From contig JAJOHG010000008.1 in assembly GCA_021029095.1 (NCBI GenBank), forward strand, positions 930,001 to 994,000: a stretch of 64,000 nucleotides of DNA. Reading direction: 5' to 3'. This DNA comes from Phellopilus nigrolimitatus (Eukaryota; Basidiomycota; Agaricomycetes; Hymenochaetales; Hymenochaetaceae). The translations under genes were made by a program, and so were the position numbers. The notes beneath the pieces were generated by a model. That model did no database searches. It saw nothing but the letters and a program-made list of their open reading frames with translations, and was not told where the DNA came from. Of the stretch, positions 1 through 12,066 are shown piece by piece. The first letter of the stretch is position 1. Each line of letters starts with the position of its first letter.

Positions 1-985
1 GAAGTCGAAAACTGCTCGAGACGTTTCTAATTCCCGGGAATAAATGCCTAGACGAGTGAGATTCGGCATAGCCCCCGTCGAGATGAAGTTATTGAGCTCT
101 TTGAGGCCAATCCCCACAGAGAGAGATGTTAGAAGGTGAAAAGCACCATTCGGTAGTACCGGTGAGAATTCATCCATATCCTTCAAATTTCCAGAGCTAC
201 ATGATCTGCGGTGCTCGAACTCGATCGTGTTCAACTGTGGCAACGTCGCGGCAGCCTCGGCGATAGTGGATGTGAATGAAAAGAGAGGAATAGTGAGTTT
301 TCGAAGACTATTCAAGTCTCGAATCAAGGTAGACAAGCTTTCGCCAAAAGTTCCCATGGAAAAGAGCATGTGTATCCCTAAGGTCTCCAACTTAGGGGTT
401 CGATAAACAATCTCCTGAAAGAAATTCAAATTGAAGGGCTCGTCGTTGGGCAACCTTACTATCAAGCGTTTCAAGCTCTCGTCCATGAAGATAGCCGAAA
501 GCTGTAGTGCGTTGGAGTCATTGTGTGAGGAAAGATATAATTCGATAAGTCTCGGTGTGAGACTTGGTGTTCGTCTGTCTCGCGAGATTGTGAGCAGGAG
601 ACTACTAGAAAGCTTGGAGACCGTGTCTGTCTCGACGGTGAGATATCTCACGCGTTCTGAGTACTGATAAAATCTTCGCCAATCCTTTGGAGTAATGCTT
701 CGTGTGAACGCACGCTCCTAGTCGAAAATAAATAGGGCTACTCAGACATAACGTCGATTTAACTCTCCAGTTATGCGCACTCACATAGTCATCCGTTAAT
801 GGGGCCAAAATGGAGAGTAGCGGGATCGGGGACTCTAGGTCTTTCCATAGCTCATTCAGGGCGTCATTCGACCAGAGCGAGCAGACTCGCGCGCATCGCG
901 ATTGTGTTTCTCGATCAGCCAGTCCAAAGATGTTGACTCGAAGTTCAGGGGTTAAGAACACTGGATGCTCTGGTCGAGTCTCCAT
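1..985 (-). CDS. F-box/LRR-like protein, 3' part outside window
   Basis: The ATG at 985 opens a protein whose first 60 residues form an F-box (short blocks ELRVNIFGLAD, RVCSLW, ALNELWKDL), the SKP1-binding part of SCF ubiquitin ligases. Exon 1 (785-985) ends after LTDDY. A 67-bp intron (718-784, GTGAGT...CTAG, read on the minus strand) follows. Exon 2 runs open from 717 to the window start and contains leucine-rich stretches such as LRKLTIPLF and LPQLNTIEFE, typical of the substrate-recognition repeats of fungal F-box proteins. The protein therefore exceeds 305 residues and is incomplete here. The substrate cannot be told. Such genes are highly expanded and fast-evolving in mushrooms, and a decayed relative lies at 10.1-11.1 kb. 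I am confident of the F-box and less so of the LRR class. Confidence 0.82.
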
Positions 986-1395
986 TCCAATGTGAGCTAG
1001 CGACGAAGACTAAGGCTGCCGCGTTCGTCCAGACATGAAGAGTATGAAATAAGTTGGTAGTTCCGAATGACCGGACTTGAATCAAGTTCTAGTGAACATT
1101 TGACACGTTGAAAGTGTGACGGTGGTGTGGTGTTTTATGTAATATCCTTTTGTAAGAGATTGGCTTGGATCTCGGTGAGAAAAATTGTTCATTAATGTAC
1201 CGTAGTGATATGAAATTGTTTTACTCGGAGGAGAAAGACCTCAGATTTTCTAACGATTTGCAAACAGAGCTGAGTGGAAGGTTTGAGGAGGAAAATTAGC
1301 GAGCCGGAACCACTCAATTGCAATTATTACAGTGACGCGTTATGTAACAGGCTACAACAAGGCGCGCCATCGCCGCCGTTGGCTCGTTGTCTTCA

Positions 1396-2832
1396 ATGAT
1401 GACCACCATTCAACAAGACTTATCTTCCTCGAATGCGGTAGCACCCGCAGTAGAGGTTAGTGCTCCTGTCAAGCCTGAGAAAGCCTCTGGGACGGCGCGC
1501 ATGCCACCTTCGCTCAATCAGCTTGCTGCTCGTATCGGTGCTACTGGAAACACTGTCGCGCCGCTATCATCAGCTCAGTCGTCCTCGCGCCCCCGTCTTG
1601 CTGCTCAGTTACTTCGTACTGGCTCGCAAGTGTCTTTGGTTAGCACAGTTACATCAACTGCTGACTCAACGGCAGTCAACCCGCCGACAACGCGCTCGGC
1701 CTCCCCCGCTACATCTAGCCGGGCGTCTTCTCCGCTGTCAGCTGTAGCTACTGGCGGCGAGCCATTGACGACCGATAAAGTGGAGAGGTTGAATGCGGAG
1801 ACGGAGAAGAAAATGCCGGTGGGATACAAGAATATCCCTAGTCTCGACGCGATCACCGCGCGAATGGCCATGACACGCGCTCTTAGCATCGATGGCAGCC
1901 ACAGGCCTCCCGAGCCAGAGACTTACGAGGACCCTAAGACGCCTGGAATACCGCAAAAGGTCCCTGAGCACCCGCTACAATATCCCTGGTAAAGAATGCT
2001 TTATCTTCTGAAATAAACGTTTGATGGCTTATGCAGCCACAGGACACTCTACCACGACACGAAGTCCAAACCGCCTTATTTAGCCGCGCCGCCTGTCGTG
2101 GATGGTGCACATGTGCCTCCAGTCCCTGCAGAGACGGGTGATTACGAGGCTGGTCTGACTGTGATTGGCGATTTTGATACCGTCGAAACTTTCTGCCGGT
2201 ACTTCAATTGGCTCAAGCCGCCATCCAAACTCGAGCGTAATTCGAATTATCACCTCTTCAAGTCTGGAATTAAGCCGATGTGGGAGGATGAAGCGAATGC
2301 GAATGGCGGCAAGTGGGTGCTGACGATGAAGAATAACCCACAGCTACTTGACCGTTGCTGGAGCTGGCTAGCGATGGCACTGGTAGGCGAGGAAATCGAC
2401 GATGGCGACGAGATATGCGGTGCCGTCGTGAGTCTGCGAAGCAAGGTCGACCGTATCCAATTATGGATTCGTAGCAAGGACGATATTGAACGGGTAAACA
2501 GCATCGGCAAGAAGCTGGTGAAGACGCTGGACGTCTCCGAAGCTGATGGGATTGGCCTGGAGTTCAAGGTACGTTTTTTATGCCTTTCGTTCACGTTGAC
2601 GTGATAGAGCTTTCACCCTCGACAGTATAACAGCGAGGATCGTCCCCCACCAAATAAATTCCTTGCAATCCACTCTTCCTTCCCTCAGTCGTCCTTCAGG
2701 TCGACCTTTAGTCAAGGTCACGCCAGCAGCCCGACACAAGGCTCAAGCGATAGCCCAGCCAGTGCAGGGTCTGGCAGCGCTTTTGGTGGATTTGGTGTAG
2801 GCAGCTCGGCGTGGAGAGGGAAGAGAGGCTGA
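1396..2832 (+). CDS. eIF4E family cap-binding protein, class II (4EHP-like)
   Basis: Three exons (1396-1988, 2043-2568, 2626-2832) give a protein of about 441 residues. The start is the double ATG at 1396/1399; the upstream TTG at 1387 is not a credible start. A disordered Ser/Ala/Thr-rich N-terminus of about 200 residues precedes the eIF4E fold. The fold carries HPLQYPWTLYHDTK, the GIKPMWEDE cap-binding tryptophan, GGKWVL, and IQLWIR near the C-terminal side. The C-terminus is Gly/Ser-rich. The family binds the mRNA 5' cap in the cytoplasm. The position of mammalian eIF4E W56 is a Tyr (DYEAGLTVI), as in the translational repressor 4EHP, so a class II role is likelier than the canonical initiation factor. 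At the dorsal eIF4G-binding site the usual Phe-Trp is Phe-Cys (VETFCRYF). It is convergent with the ALDH gene. Confidence 0.88.
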
Positions 2833-3036
2833 TCGCTCGGACTTCTGTAAACGAAATGAAAGATAGTGTACGAGTCAATTGTAACATTTTTGGGACTTCA
2901 GATGGTATTATGCAAGCCAGGGAATCTGCTCCGACAATCAGTTTAATTAAGTTTATACTCGCAGTGGTTCGATTGGTACATGGTCAGGCATATCATTTAC
3001 TCAGACATTGGGAGATTTATTACTGATAATTCCTAG

Positions 3037-4983
3037 CTACCAGCCATCCACGAGCGGGAACTTGGATTTTGAAGGATGGACAATAATCATTCGTTTGATC
3101 GTGAAATTATCGATGTCGAACCTTCCATATCCTGTCGCTCCTCTGTAAAGCAGCATTAAGCAGGTGCTACCCTGTAAATAAAATACAAAAACATTCACCC
3201 AAGACCTGCGACGCCGAGACCTGCTTCCGTGTGGAAGGTTGCTCCGTTGATTGACGTATTCCCTAAGAAACGTTGAATTGACTCTTGAAATGAAGATTGT
3301 ATGGGACACTGTCCATGAAAACTCACCCGAACGGATCTGGGATGCAACGTCGAGAGCTCGATTGATGTCCTTAGTCCAGACTGAGGCTGACAATGAGTAC
3401 TCAGTCGCATTTGCCATCTCGATCGCCTCGTCCACTGTGTCGACGACAGCGATCCCGACAACTGAATAAGATGAAGACAGGTTGGAAACCTATCTATGCA
3501 AATTAAGATGCAAGGAAATCCCACCTGGACCAAAGCTCTCCCTTTCCCATGCACGCATTCCGGGTCTCACGCCCTTAATTAGATGCGGCTGCACGACCGT
3601 GCCCTCCCTGTTCAAATCTCCAACAAGTAGTTCCGCGCCCGAGTCGCGTGCTTCCCTCAGCCATGCTCACGACGTTCTCCGCGGAGCCCTCACTGAACAG
3701 AGCGGAAAGCTGCGTGGCAGGATTCGTCAGTGGGTTGCCGGCTTGTAGGTTCGCAAAAGTGCGATTGCAGCTTGGGAATAAGTGTACTCGGCTGCCTCGC
3801 GCTGCACGATGACGCGCTCGGTGGACATGCAAATCTGGCCTGAGTGCAGCATGGCGCCAGTGTGCTATGCCGCGTGCCGCAGCGTCGGTATCTGCGTCGT
3901 TGAGCACCTAAGAATCTAGGTGAGCACCTACGTTAGGATATACTAACTATTTCTTACAACCGCAGGCGCTTTGCCTCCCAACTCAAATACACATGGTTTG
4001 AGGTACTTGGCCGCTTCTCCGGCAAGAATCTTTCCAACACGGTCACTACCTGTGAACTTTTGAGGGGAGAGTTAGATCCAAACTCACATCCTGCAGAGCA
4101 TATTTCACTCACATTAACATGTCTGATAAGAGGATTACCAATAAGCTCTGCAGTCAGCTTCGGCGAGCTCTCCCGGGACATGGAAATATAGTTTAGGACG
4201 CCAGGAGGCAAGCCAGCCTTGAAGTCTACAGGATCAGTATATGTCATTATTGAAGATGCAATGAAGGCTGTTACCTCATGCATAAGCTCCACAACAATTT
4301 CCTGTGACCAAGGGCTGTACTCTGAGGACTTCAAAACTACAGTGTTCCCACATATGAGAGGAATGAGTATGGCCCGGAAGGTCAACGTGACAGGTGCATT
4401 CCAGGGAGCTATGGAAAGCCTACAGGACATGTGGAGATTAATCGAAATGTTGAAAAGTCAGTAAAAATATGCGACGAACACTGCACCATGAGCTCTTCTC
4501 TGGACAATAACATGCCCTCCGATCGCTGATGAGGATGGGAAGCTCTCCCCCTTGACCTGGCTAGCCAGCGACGCCGCCTCAAGGATGCCGCCGCGAGATC
4601 CTACGATGTTTATCATCACCCAGGAATTGGTGGCGGCCGTCTCGTCTTGTAAGGCCTGTTTGAATTTATTCTTGTACTTCTCTGTCTGCACGAGATCTGC
4701 AGCTTTAAGGAAAATATCAGCGCTTTTTTGCTGCAAGGGTGCGCTCCCAAGCGTCGAATGCCTTTCCCTGCTGCGTCGACCGCATCCTGTTAGGTGTCGA
4801 GCTCAGCATTGACCTCACATACGGATAAATAATTAAAAGGCTGACCTTACAATCCTGCGACGTTGCCGAGGCACTGCTACCTACGACCTTACTGCTCAAA
4901 GGATTACGGACCTCAAATGTTGTATGGTCGCTCGCAGACTTGCGTTCGCCATTAATCCACAAAAGGGTCTCAGTTGAAGCCAT
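3037..4983 (-). pseudogene. Aldehyde dehydrogenase (salicylaldehyde/vanillin type) with three indels
   Basis: From the ATG at 4983 an ALDH of about 485 residues can be followed to the TAG at 3037. It includes LSIAPWNAPVT, the NAD-binding FTGSD, the FELGGKAP glutamate motif and the catalytic-cysteine motif GQICMSTE. Introns include 4420-4479, 4218-4274 and 4057-4112. They splice cleanly and restore frame, and the last two exons are also intact. The reading frame breaks three times in about 215 bp: an extra base near 3858 just before GAMLHSGQIC, a missing base near 3740 before AGNPLTNP, and an extra base near 3652 after VVSMA. No splice sites explain these. Either the gene recently died or the assembly has indel errors there. 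An intact enzyme would oxidise aromatic or aliphatic aldehydes with NAD(P) in the cytosol. The conserved remainder suggests very recent loss or error. Confidence 0.8.
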
Positions 4984-5416
4984 GGGAATGAGAGTTCGAA
5001 TGCGCAGCGTAATTCGAGTACGCCTACGCTATATAAATCGGCACCTGACAATTGTCTCCGAAAAAGAAGCATGATGCTTAGGGATCCTAAGACTCTCGTG
5101 AGAGTAAGTACGGGGACTAGCGGTCCCAGGGAATTGCTTAGAAGTCCATATATAGGAAATTAATCGCGTCGAATGATTGTTATTGGACGAAGCTGAGGGA
5201 ATGCTGAAACGGAAAGGGTCGAGCGGGGTAGCTGAAGTGAGGAATGGAGATAACGAGGAGCCGGATCGAGAAGTTCACGTATAACTGAAACAGCTCTGGA
5301 ACGAAATTAATATTACCAGTGTAAAGCAAACAGTAAACATACATAATAGAACACTCAATAGATAACAATACAAACAGCAACGATGTGTCCCGGGGATACC
5401 ATGCAAGTGATGGGAA
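4984..5416. other. Intergenic region, ALDH promoter / SIN3 3' flank
   Basis: No gene is recognisable between the ALDH start and the SIN3 stop codon. The first hundred bases upstream of the ALDH ATG contain a TATATAAA-like stretch (about 5031-5037 on the minus strand). The rest is unremarkable. Confidence 0.5.
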
Positions 5417-8400
5417 TTATCGAGGTACAAAACCCTCTTTGCTGAATCGTTCTAACCATAATCTGCTCCTAGCCACACGAGCCTTTGAGCGCTTCGCAAC
5501 TTCTTTGAGTTCCTGAGGACTCCATTCTCTCCACAGGAAGTCCTCGGTCTGTGAAACAAAAAACATCCGGTACGTTCGGACACAAACTTTAATCTCTAGT
5601 CCACTCCGACTGACGAAGGCACTGCTTGGCGGATTTTTCTTAACAGCGCGATAATTCCTTGACATAGTTACGTGTCAGTCTCTGTTACCGCAAGAGACGG
5701 AAGAGTATAAATAAGGACATACCGCGACAGAAATGGCGGCTTAACATCAGCGTCAGTCAATCCTCTCGTGATTTCATCCTGTATAAGTATTATTGCAGTC
5801 AAGATCAGCACGCAAAGGTGAGTTAGCCTTTTCACCCACCGAAACAAAAGAATCGATGTAAGCCTGCCAACGCCCTGTGTAAACGTCATAGTCATCAAAA
5901 CTTGCGTCGTCTTTTCCAAGCAGCTGGATAGTCATTGTACAGGAACCCGGCGCCTAGTTGAAGAGATTAGCAAATAAAGTAACAGAACATCTTCCCTTCA
6001 AACCCAATTGGGCTTACCCAGTCTATCCTAAACAAATTTTCATCAGGTCCAATGGCTTTCTCCGCATTCGAACGAATTTCGTCCAGGTCTATGCTAGTTG
6101 GCGATAACGTCTCTCTTTCTCGTTTAAGGCCCTCGAGAAGGACGAGAGACTTGCTATCTGAGAGAATATTTTGTACCTTCGACAGAATAAGCGATAACTC
6201 AAAGCTAATCTGCATGCAGTGACTCACCTGCTTAATGATAGCGCCTATAACCTTGTCAACTGTAAACATGATGTACGCCTGGCGAAGCAATAAGCTTGCA
6301 GAAAGTTACAGAGTTGCGATTCACAAACTTTTGTCCCGAACATATAGCGAGTCATTTCCTCAAACGTCTGCTGGTCAATTTGATTATCGAATAACCTCTC
6401 GCACGATTCAAGTAGGTATTCGTAGAAATGCGCTGCTGGAGAAGGCCTTTGCAATAGTTCACCTAGTCTTCGATCGGGTGCCTCTTTATCGAGCAATGCT
6501 AAGTCTGAAGAAACAGGGTTCGCAAGATAAGGCGATGACGGATCACTGGCAAGTTTCGCCGCCAACGCTTTGCATGTTGACAGCCGAGAGTAGAGGACCT
6601 ACCAAGCGAATCAATATCTTTACCCCTAAGTCACTCGAGTACATGTTAACGCACCTCAAAAAGTCGCAGCAAAGAATACAAGGAAGCGTTCGTGAAAAAT
6701 GACCCGCGCCGGACAGGCCTTCCTGGGTTATCGATGGATGTCGTGCCTTCCGTAACTTGCGTAGCCATGCCACCATTAACCTTTGTTTCTGACGAAGGGG
6801 GTGCATCGCCAACCATCGTCGCAGAAGCTAAAGCAGGTGATGCAAGCCGAGAATCCGATTTTGAGTTCGCATTCCCTTTCGCTTTTCGTGCTGCCGATTT
6901 GTCCAGAACATTGTTTTTCAGAATCTTCTTCCTGAGGTCGCTACCCCCTCCACGTCGCCCAGTTCGCCCGCTTCTTGAACTGCTCCCAGCAGATGTAGCC
7001 TCATCTATCTCATCTATAAAATTAGCATAATCGTCGGCCATGAAGTACTCGGAGTCAAATGTCGCATTTCGGGCCTGGAAGGCGGCATGAAACGAAGCTG
7101 GATCTATCATGAAAAACATGGGAACGAAGTAGCGCAGGAAACCTTCGACGCGTCTGCGGTCTGCAATGCCGATGTGATGTTGCATACGATCGAGAAGGGA
7201 GAACGTCAGCTTAAAGACATCCTCGATAACGTTGACATCGTCCATGATAAAAGCCATCTGATAGCGCGGTCGCGTGCGGGCAAACAACGGGTCAATTAGC
7301 GATGCCCGCTTTGCCATTTGCTCTTCCCGAGCGGACTCGATTTGGTTCATGAATGTCTTGCTTGTGATTGTCTTCTTGTCGTTCGCTTTGAAATTGATGC
7401 CTTGGTGGTCCAGCGACTTCTGATAGTTCCGCGCGTCGATCACTCTCCACACTTTGTTCCACTCTCGCTGAGCCTTCTTCCATTCCTCTTCCTTCTGTTT
7501 CAGTCGTGCGAATACGATGGGGATCGCGATGGCAGGAGAGTCGTGGATGGCCTGAATGACTTCGAGTCCAGCTTCACGCCCATACACCTTCTTAATGATA
7601 CGCTGGTGGATCGCCTTGTTCGCACCGGATAAAGGAAACTTCTGCTTGGTCGTAGCACGCTCTTCGGGGGAGAACTGCATGAACTTCATGTGGTACGGCT
7701 CTAGAGTCGCAATCGTGCGGGTGATAGCCTCGATATGGAAATCGTATTCGTGGCGTTCCTCTTCACTGCGGTGAAGGGCCTCCTCATACGCGTTCTTCTT
7801 GTGCGCGACAAAGCCGGAGTCTTCGCTAGCCCATGTCGGATGAGATACCCATTCGTCATTAAGGACGCTCTTGCACATCTCATCTCTTCCGGAACACGGT
7901 ACATTTGCTTCCTATTTCTTGTGTCAAGAATTTACTCATACTTGTTAATCAAATGACTTACGCTTGCAGGCAGACGCCTATAGCTCGGACCGGAGCGAAC
8001 GCTGAGGTTCTCTTTCGTCAAGCGCTCCATGCCTTCGTTATACACATTTGCGCCGTTTGCACCGTTCGAGGGTCCGAACACACCGCTACTGCTCTCCCAG
8101 CTCGCATCCCAGCCAAGGATTTCTTTGAACTGCACGAAGAGCTCGTCACTCAAGTACGTACGGACTTTGTTCAACAAGTTTCCGCATGTCGATGATCTCC
8201 TGCGTGAAGAGGTTGATCAACTTGAGGAACTCGTTGTATACGTCAAGGTTGTCAATCGTATGGCGGACGCGGTCGAAAAAGAACATGTCATCCCGGGGTA
8301 AAAAATGCGCAGAGGCAGGAGGAGCGATGTTGTACGAAGACGGCCCAGGTCTGGTAAGAGTAGGTGGAACAGCATGAGCATACGAGCTATTCGGAGGTGA

Positions 8401-9890
8401 ATGGGCAGCGTCATCGGGATGCAAAGAGTCGAGAACCCCAGACTGTTGGTGTTTCTGCTTCTTCGTCTAACAAAAGAAGAACATATGTCAGCAGATTCTC
8501 CTGATTTCTGCAGGAGAAAGCAAAGAAAACCTTGCTCTGAACAGCCTTTACTGGTATTTCGCTTTCCCTGTCCTTCTCACGCTCCTTTTCTTTCTCTTTT
8601 TCGCGATCCGGAACTTTTCGCTTTCTCTTCTGGGCGATTGACGTACCCACAGATGCAGGGCCTGCGTCGGCTGCTCTTTTCTTTCCGTGTTTGCTTCCTC
8701 GGCCTCCTTCTCAGTAGGGACAGGGCCATCCAAAGCACCCAGCATGTCACGAGGCATGAAGTGTTGCAAACCTGAGAGTAGGTCGGGAGCGTCCCGAAAA
8801 AGCTTTGCTATGCGGGTCGCGAGTTGGTCCTAAGTGTAAACTTTGGTCAGAGACGATACCACAAGTGCAAATTTTGGACGTCATAAACCTGGTCTACCGG
8901 CGAGCGTTTATATAATCCCAGAATATCGATGAATTCTTGGTAGAGGTCCGCATGACCGGCAAAACGCTGCTTAATTTTCGTCACGTATTCCATCGCTGGG
9001 TTCATCTCCTCGTGCGTGTATGGCAAACTATCCTCTAGAAGCGAGGTGACTGCGCTTGGACCGGCGATAGGTCCAGTGGCTATGCAAAAGCTGAGCATGA
9101 TTATAGCCAAGAGAACAGGGATACACGCACGATCAACACTTTGGCTTTGAATTATCGTCCCATCCGGCGTCGTGACGGTAATAATGTTGGTGTCATGCGC
9201 GTCAACAGTGCACTCTATCCTGTAGCCTGCGGGAAGAAATGTGTTGAAGCCCTCGATGAGCGAGGGATAGCCAGAAAAAAGTGACGACACTCGTTGGATT
9301 ACGCCTGGTGTGTCGATACTTCTAACATGTCAGTAAATTACGAATCAACTAAAGAGGGTGATGATACACACGTTTGATTCTTGAAGTCCTTCATGATATC
9401 CAAAAATCTGTTGTACACTCCTGGACTGTCTGAGAATTGCTTCTTGACGGAATCGAGGTACGAAAGTGCGTCTCCGACGTTCAGCGGCCTCTCACTAAAA
9501 GGAAGTAGAATCCAAATGGGCAGTCGCCTTGATCTCCCACGCAGACTGGCCTAAGGAGAACCCGTCAGGCAGGGCTGTATCGTCTATAGGTGAATGCTTG
9601 ATTGAGACATCCCTCGCTCGGTCACCAAGAGTGCCATCGACGTCCATCTCCATTTGTGTATTGGCTGGACCTGCTTCCGCGTCCCCGACTCCTCCTAGAT
9701 CTCCTGTCTTCGTTACCTCCATCTGAACTTCTTGCGCACCCGGTCCATCTTCCGCTAGAACATCCTTTCTCACAGTTGCTGAGTTTAAAGGTGGTGTACC
9801 GCGCTCGTTCAACCTGACCGCATTCTCGACAGGGTGTTTTGGCAATATGACACTTTGACTTGGTGGCATGCTCGGCCCAGAGAGTTCCAT
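5417..9890 (-). CDS. SIN3: SIN3 histone deacetylase corepressor scaffold
   Basis: This is a large many-exon gene of roughly 1,200-1,250 residues ending at the TAA at 5417. Order of domains: an acidic, disordered N-terminus; PAH1 ([19 protein letters not shown], about residue 120); PAH2 ([19 protein letters not shown]); a Lys/Arg/Glu-rich linker; PAH3 ([15 protein letters not shown]); then the HDAC-interacting domain (LCxSVLNDEW-type block [32 protein letters not shown]); and the conserved C-terminal SIN3 region ([13 protein letters not shown]). The PAH modules bind DNA-bound repressors and the HID holds the RPD3-type deacetylase in the nucleus. The intron at 9495-9540 joins QSA to ERPLNV and fixes the PAH1 frame. 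I chose the ATG at 9890 (MELSGPS). An in-frame ATG at 10091 would add 67 residues, but that stretch overlaps an F-box relic on the other strand and looks non-coding. Confidence 0.93.
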
Positions 9891-10079
9891 TTCTGCGCAC
9901 CCGTTGTCAGAGCTGGGATGGAAACTGATTAGTGAGCATGAACGTTGACGGCGTAAGAACAACGCGCAACGATCGTCGAGGTGCTTCCAAGTTCGGGGAA
10001 AATCCTGGAAAAGCGTGACATGAAATATTACGGCATGCTCCGGGGGTTGCCGCGACGAGTGTCTAAGCCACAGCCTTGC

Positions 10080-10236
10080 GGAACGGGGCATCCAGTACTC
10101 TCGACCTTTGAGATCAGAAACAACATACTCGGGTTCTCTGACCGAGCCTCTCTGGCGCTACGTGTTTGCGTACTGTGGTTTTAATGGTTCACTTGATAAC
10201 TTATGGTGAGCTTCAACCTTTATTCGCAACTTTGCC

Positions 10237-10268
<32 letters not shown>

Positions 10269-11140
10269 CGAAGGGGAACTTTTTTGAAAATTCATTACAA
10301 GAATTTCTAAAAAGTCTAATCGCGTAAGATCTCTATAGGAAGGCCTTTTCAATATCAAGCGCGAACCCACTTTTTCGGGACTAGAGGCGATTTTACTCCT
10401 ACTCGTAGCGTCTCAAGGACTTGTCCAACAGCCATCGTACCGTGCTCGTTGTCTCCAATCATTTATTCCAGTTCGTTTCCCTCAAGAGGCGATCTACCAG
10501 TTTGGGGTCACGTTTATTTATGCTTCGGATTATATCTGAGCGAGGATTCATGCTCCCTGAATATTGCCACGTTTTGAATGCCGACAACTTATAAAGTTTG
10601 TCTATACGTTCCCTCAACAACCGAGTGTGCTCTATAAGCCTTCTAACCCTCATGAACAAGATCGTTGTCCTTACCGCAAATTTTGAGAACTCCGAGTCGG
10701 AAAATGATGTCGGCTGACCATTTGACGATACACTGCAGGCGCTTTGCAAGGTGCTCCAGGATTTGAAACTAATCAAGAAAGTTGAAATACCATCCTACCT
10801 TTTCACTGAGTCTATTGTCAACATTTGCGCAGATCTTTCCCATTTGTCTGTCATTTGTTACGATCTTACGGACACGAGTCGACGGGACTCTGCACTCTTC
10901 ATTTCAACTTTGGAAGTATATTTTTCTGCCCTCACTGTGCTCAAACTGCTTCTCAGAACTTTGGACGTTGAGCAATTTCTTGTATGCGGGATCCACCTTA
11001 CCGTACGTAGCCCGGCGCTCGAAACAATGCATATGTTCATGCAGGCTACTGTACATGTACAGATGAAACTTGCTGGAGACCATTCGCAGCTTCCGGGTGT
11101 TTCTAACTTCTTGATTGCCCGAAGAAGAGCAACTTGAGAG
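10080..11140 (+). pseudogene. Decayed F-box/LRR gene relic
   Basis: Around 10085-10205 the plus strand encodes an F-box-like run (LSTFEIRNNILGFSDRAS, then RVCVLW). It continues as FNGSLDNLW only after a one-base frame change in a T run near 10181. This parallels the F-box of the gene at the window start (HPVFLTPELRVNIF...RVCSLW...ALNELW). Further on, the open stretch at 10751-11137 reads like F-box-associated leucine repeats (LIKKVEIPSYLF, DLSHLSVICYDL). Between them lie stop codons and a 25-nt A run, so no intact gene can be built. I infer a degenerate duplicate of the F-box/LRR family. The F-box end is well supported; assignment of the 3' part rests on leucine spacing only. Confidence 0.55.
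10244..10268. repeat. Poly-A homopolymer, 25 nt
   Basis: An uninterrupted run of 25 adenines sits inside the F-box relic. It could be a retroposition scar or a slippage tract. No flanking direct repeat was evident. Confidence 0.9.
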
Positions 11141-12066
11141 CTCCGTACAAAAGCGGAGACTCCAGAACATTAGAGAGTCTGGGGTAAACACAAGCCACTG
11201 AAGCGACATTTCCCATGAGAAGAGAGTGTTGTCCCGTGACAGTGACAATTGTACTGTCACGTAGCGCTGCGCTCGTAAGTATTGCTAGTATTGTTCCGCC
11301 AGCTCGCTCGCTTCATCTGTTTGAGAGCGGTACCGTAGCTACTTAAGGTCCGTGCTTCACTCTGGAGTCTCCTTCGCTAAGCCTGTGTCAAGGTAAACTC
11401 GAAATAGCTTATGTTATTGCTTTTGGCTCCTTCGTGCTCTTGCTGCTCAGCCTCGCAGATTTACAGTATCTTCTGAACCCTATGAAGTTGCTAGTGTGGT
11501 GGCCGGGGTCAATCCGGAAGGCCTCGCAGATTCGCCTTCTTAGTTGTCAATGTCTAGTCGCATTCCCGCACTCTTCGGATACATGCTCTTCGTATCTTGG
11601 CAATATGTATACTCAGCTCGAATCTCCTATTGCTTTCTTCTGGCTTCTCTCTTTGGGCGGCGGTTCTATATATGTCAAGAAGTGCATTACTTGCGCATGC
11701 CAGTGTCCCGCGAGCGCATCAAGTTTTTTTTTTTTTTTTTTTCTTTTTTTACTCTCCTCATTCTCATCATCACCACCATCATAACCGCGCACACACGGTG
11801 CTATGAAGAAGTGTTCCAGGGCTCAAACATGCGTAATTCTGACCATCTCAATCATTTTTCCTATCAAAAAGAACATACCAACTTGTATCGCTCATAGATT
11901 CTTCAGTATTTTGAGAATCAAGGTTCTATCATGGGGTCGTTTCTGTCGATTACGGCTTCATAGAAATTGAATGACGGGCATAACATCACCTCCACCCTGC
12001 ACAACGCCCGTTTGCACTCCTGTTCAGTGCTTTTCTCCCAGCCGCAGCAGGGTCTATTTGGCCGTT
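11141..12066. other. Intergenic region with T-rich tract, no gene seen
   Basis: Open frames here are short, lack conserved motifs and overlap one another. A T run of 19 followed by C and seven more T lies at 11724-11750, and a CAT-rich stretch follows it. The last part is the promoter of the DUF6534 gene. Confidence 0.5.

Noticed and set aside
9891..10091. Upstream in-frame ATG of SIN3 at 10091
   Set aside because: The added residues look non-conserved and lie antisense to the F-box relic; kept only as an alternative.
10459..10776. Minus-strand open frame of 105 codons
   Set aside because: No motif; it overlaps the plus-strand F-box/LRR relic and has no supporting splice structure.
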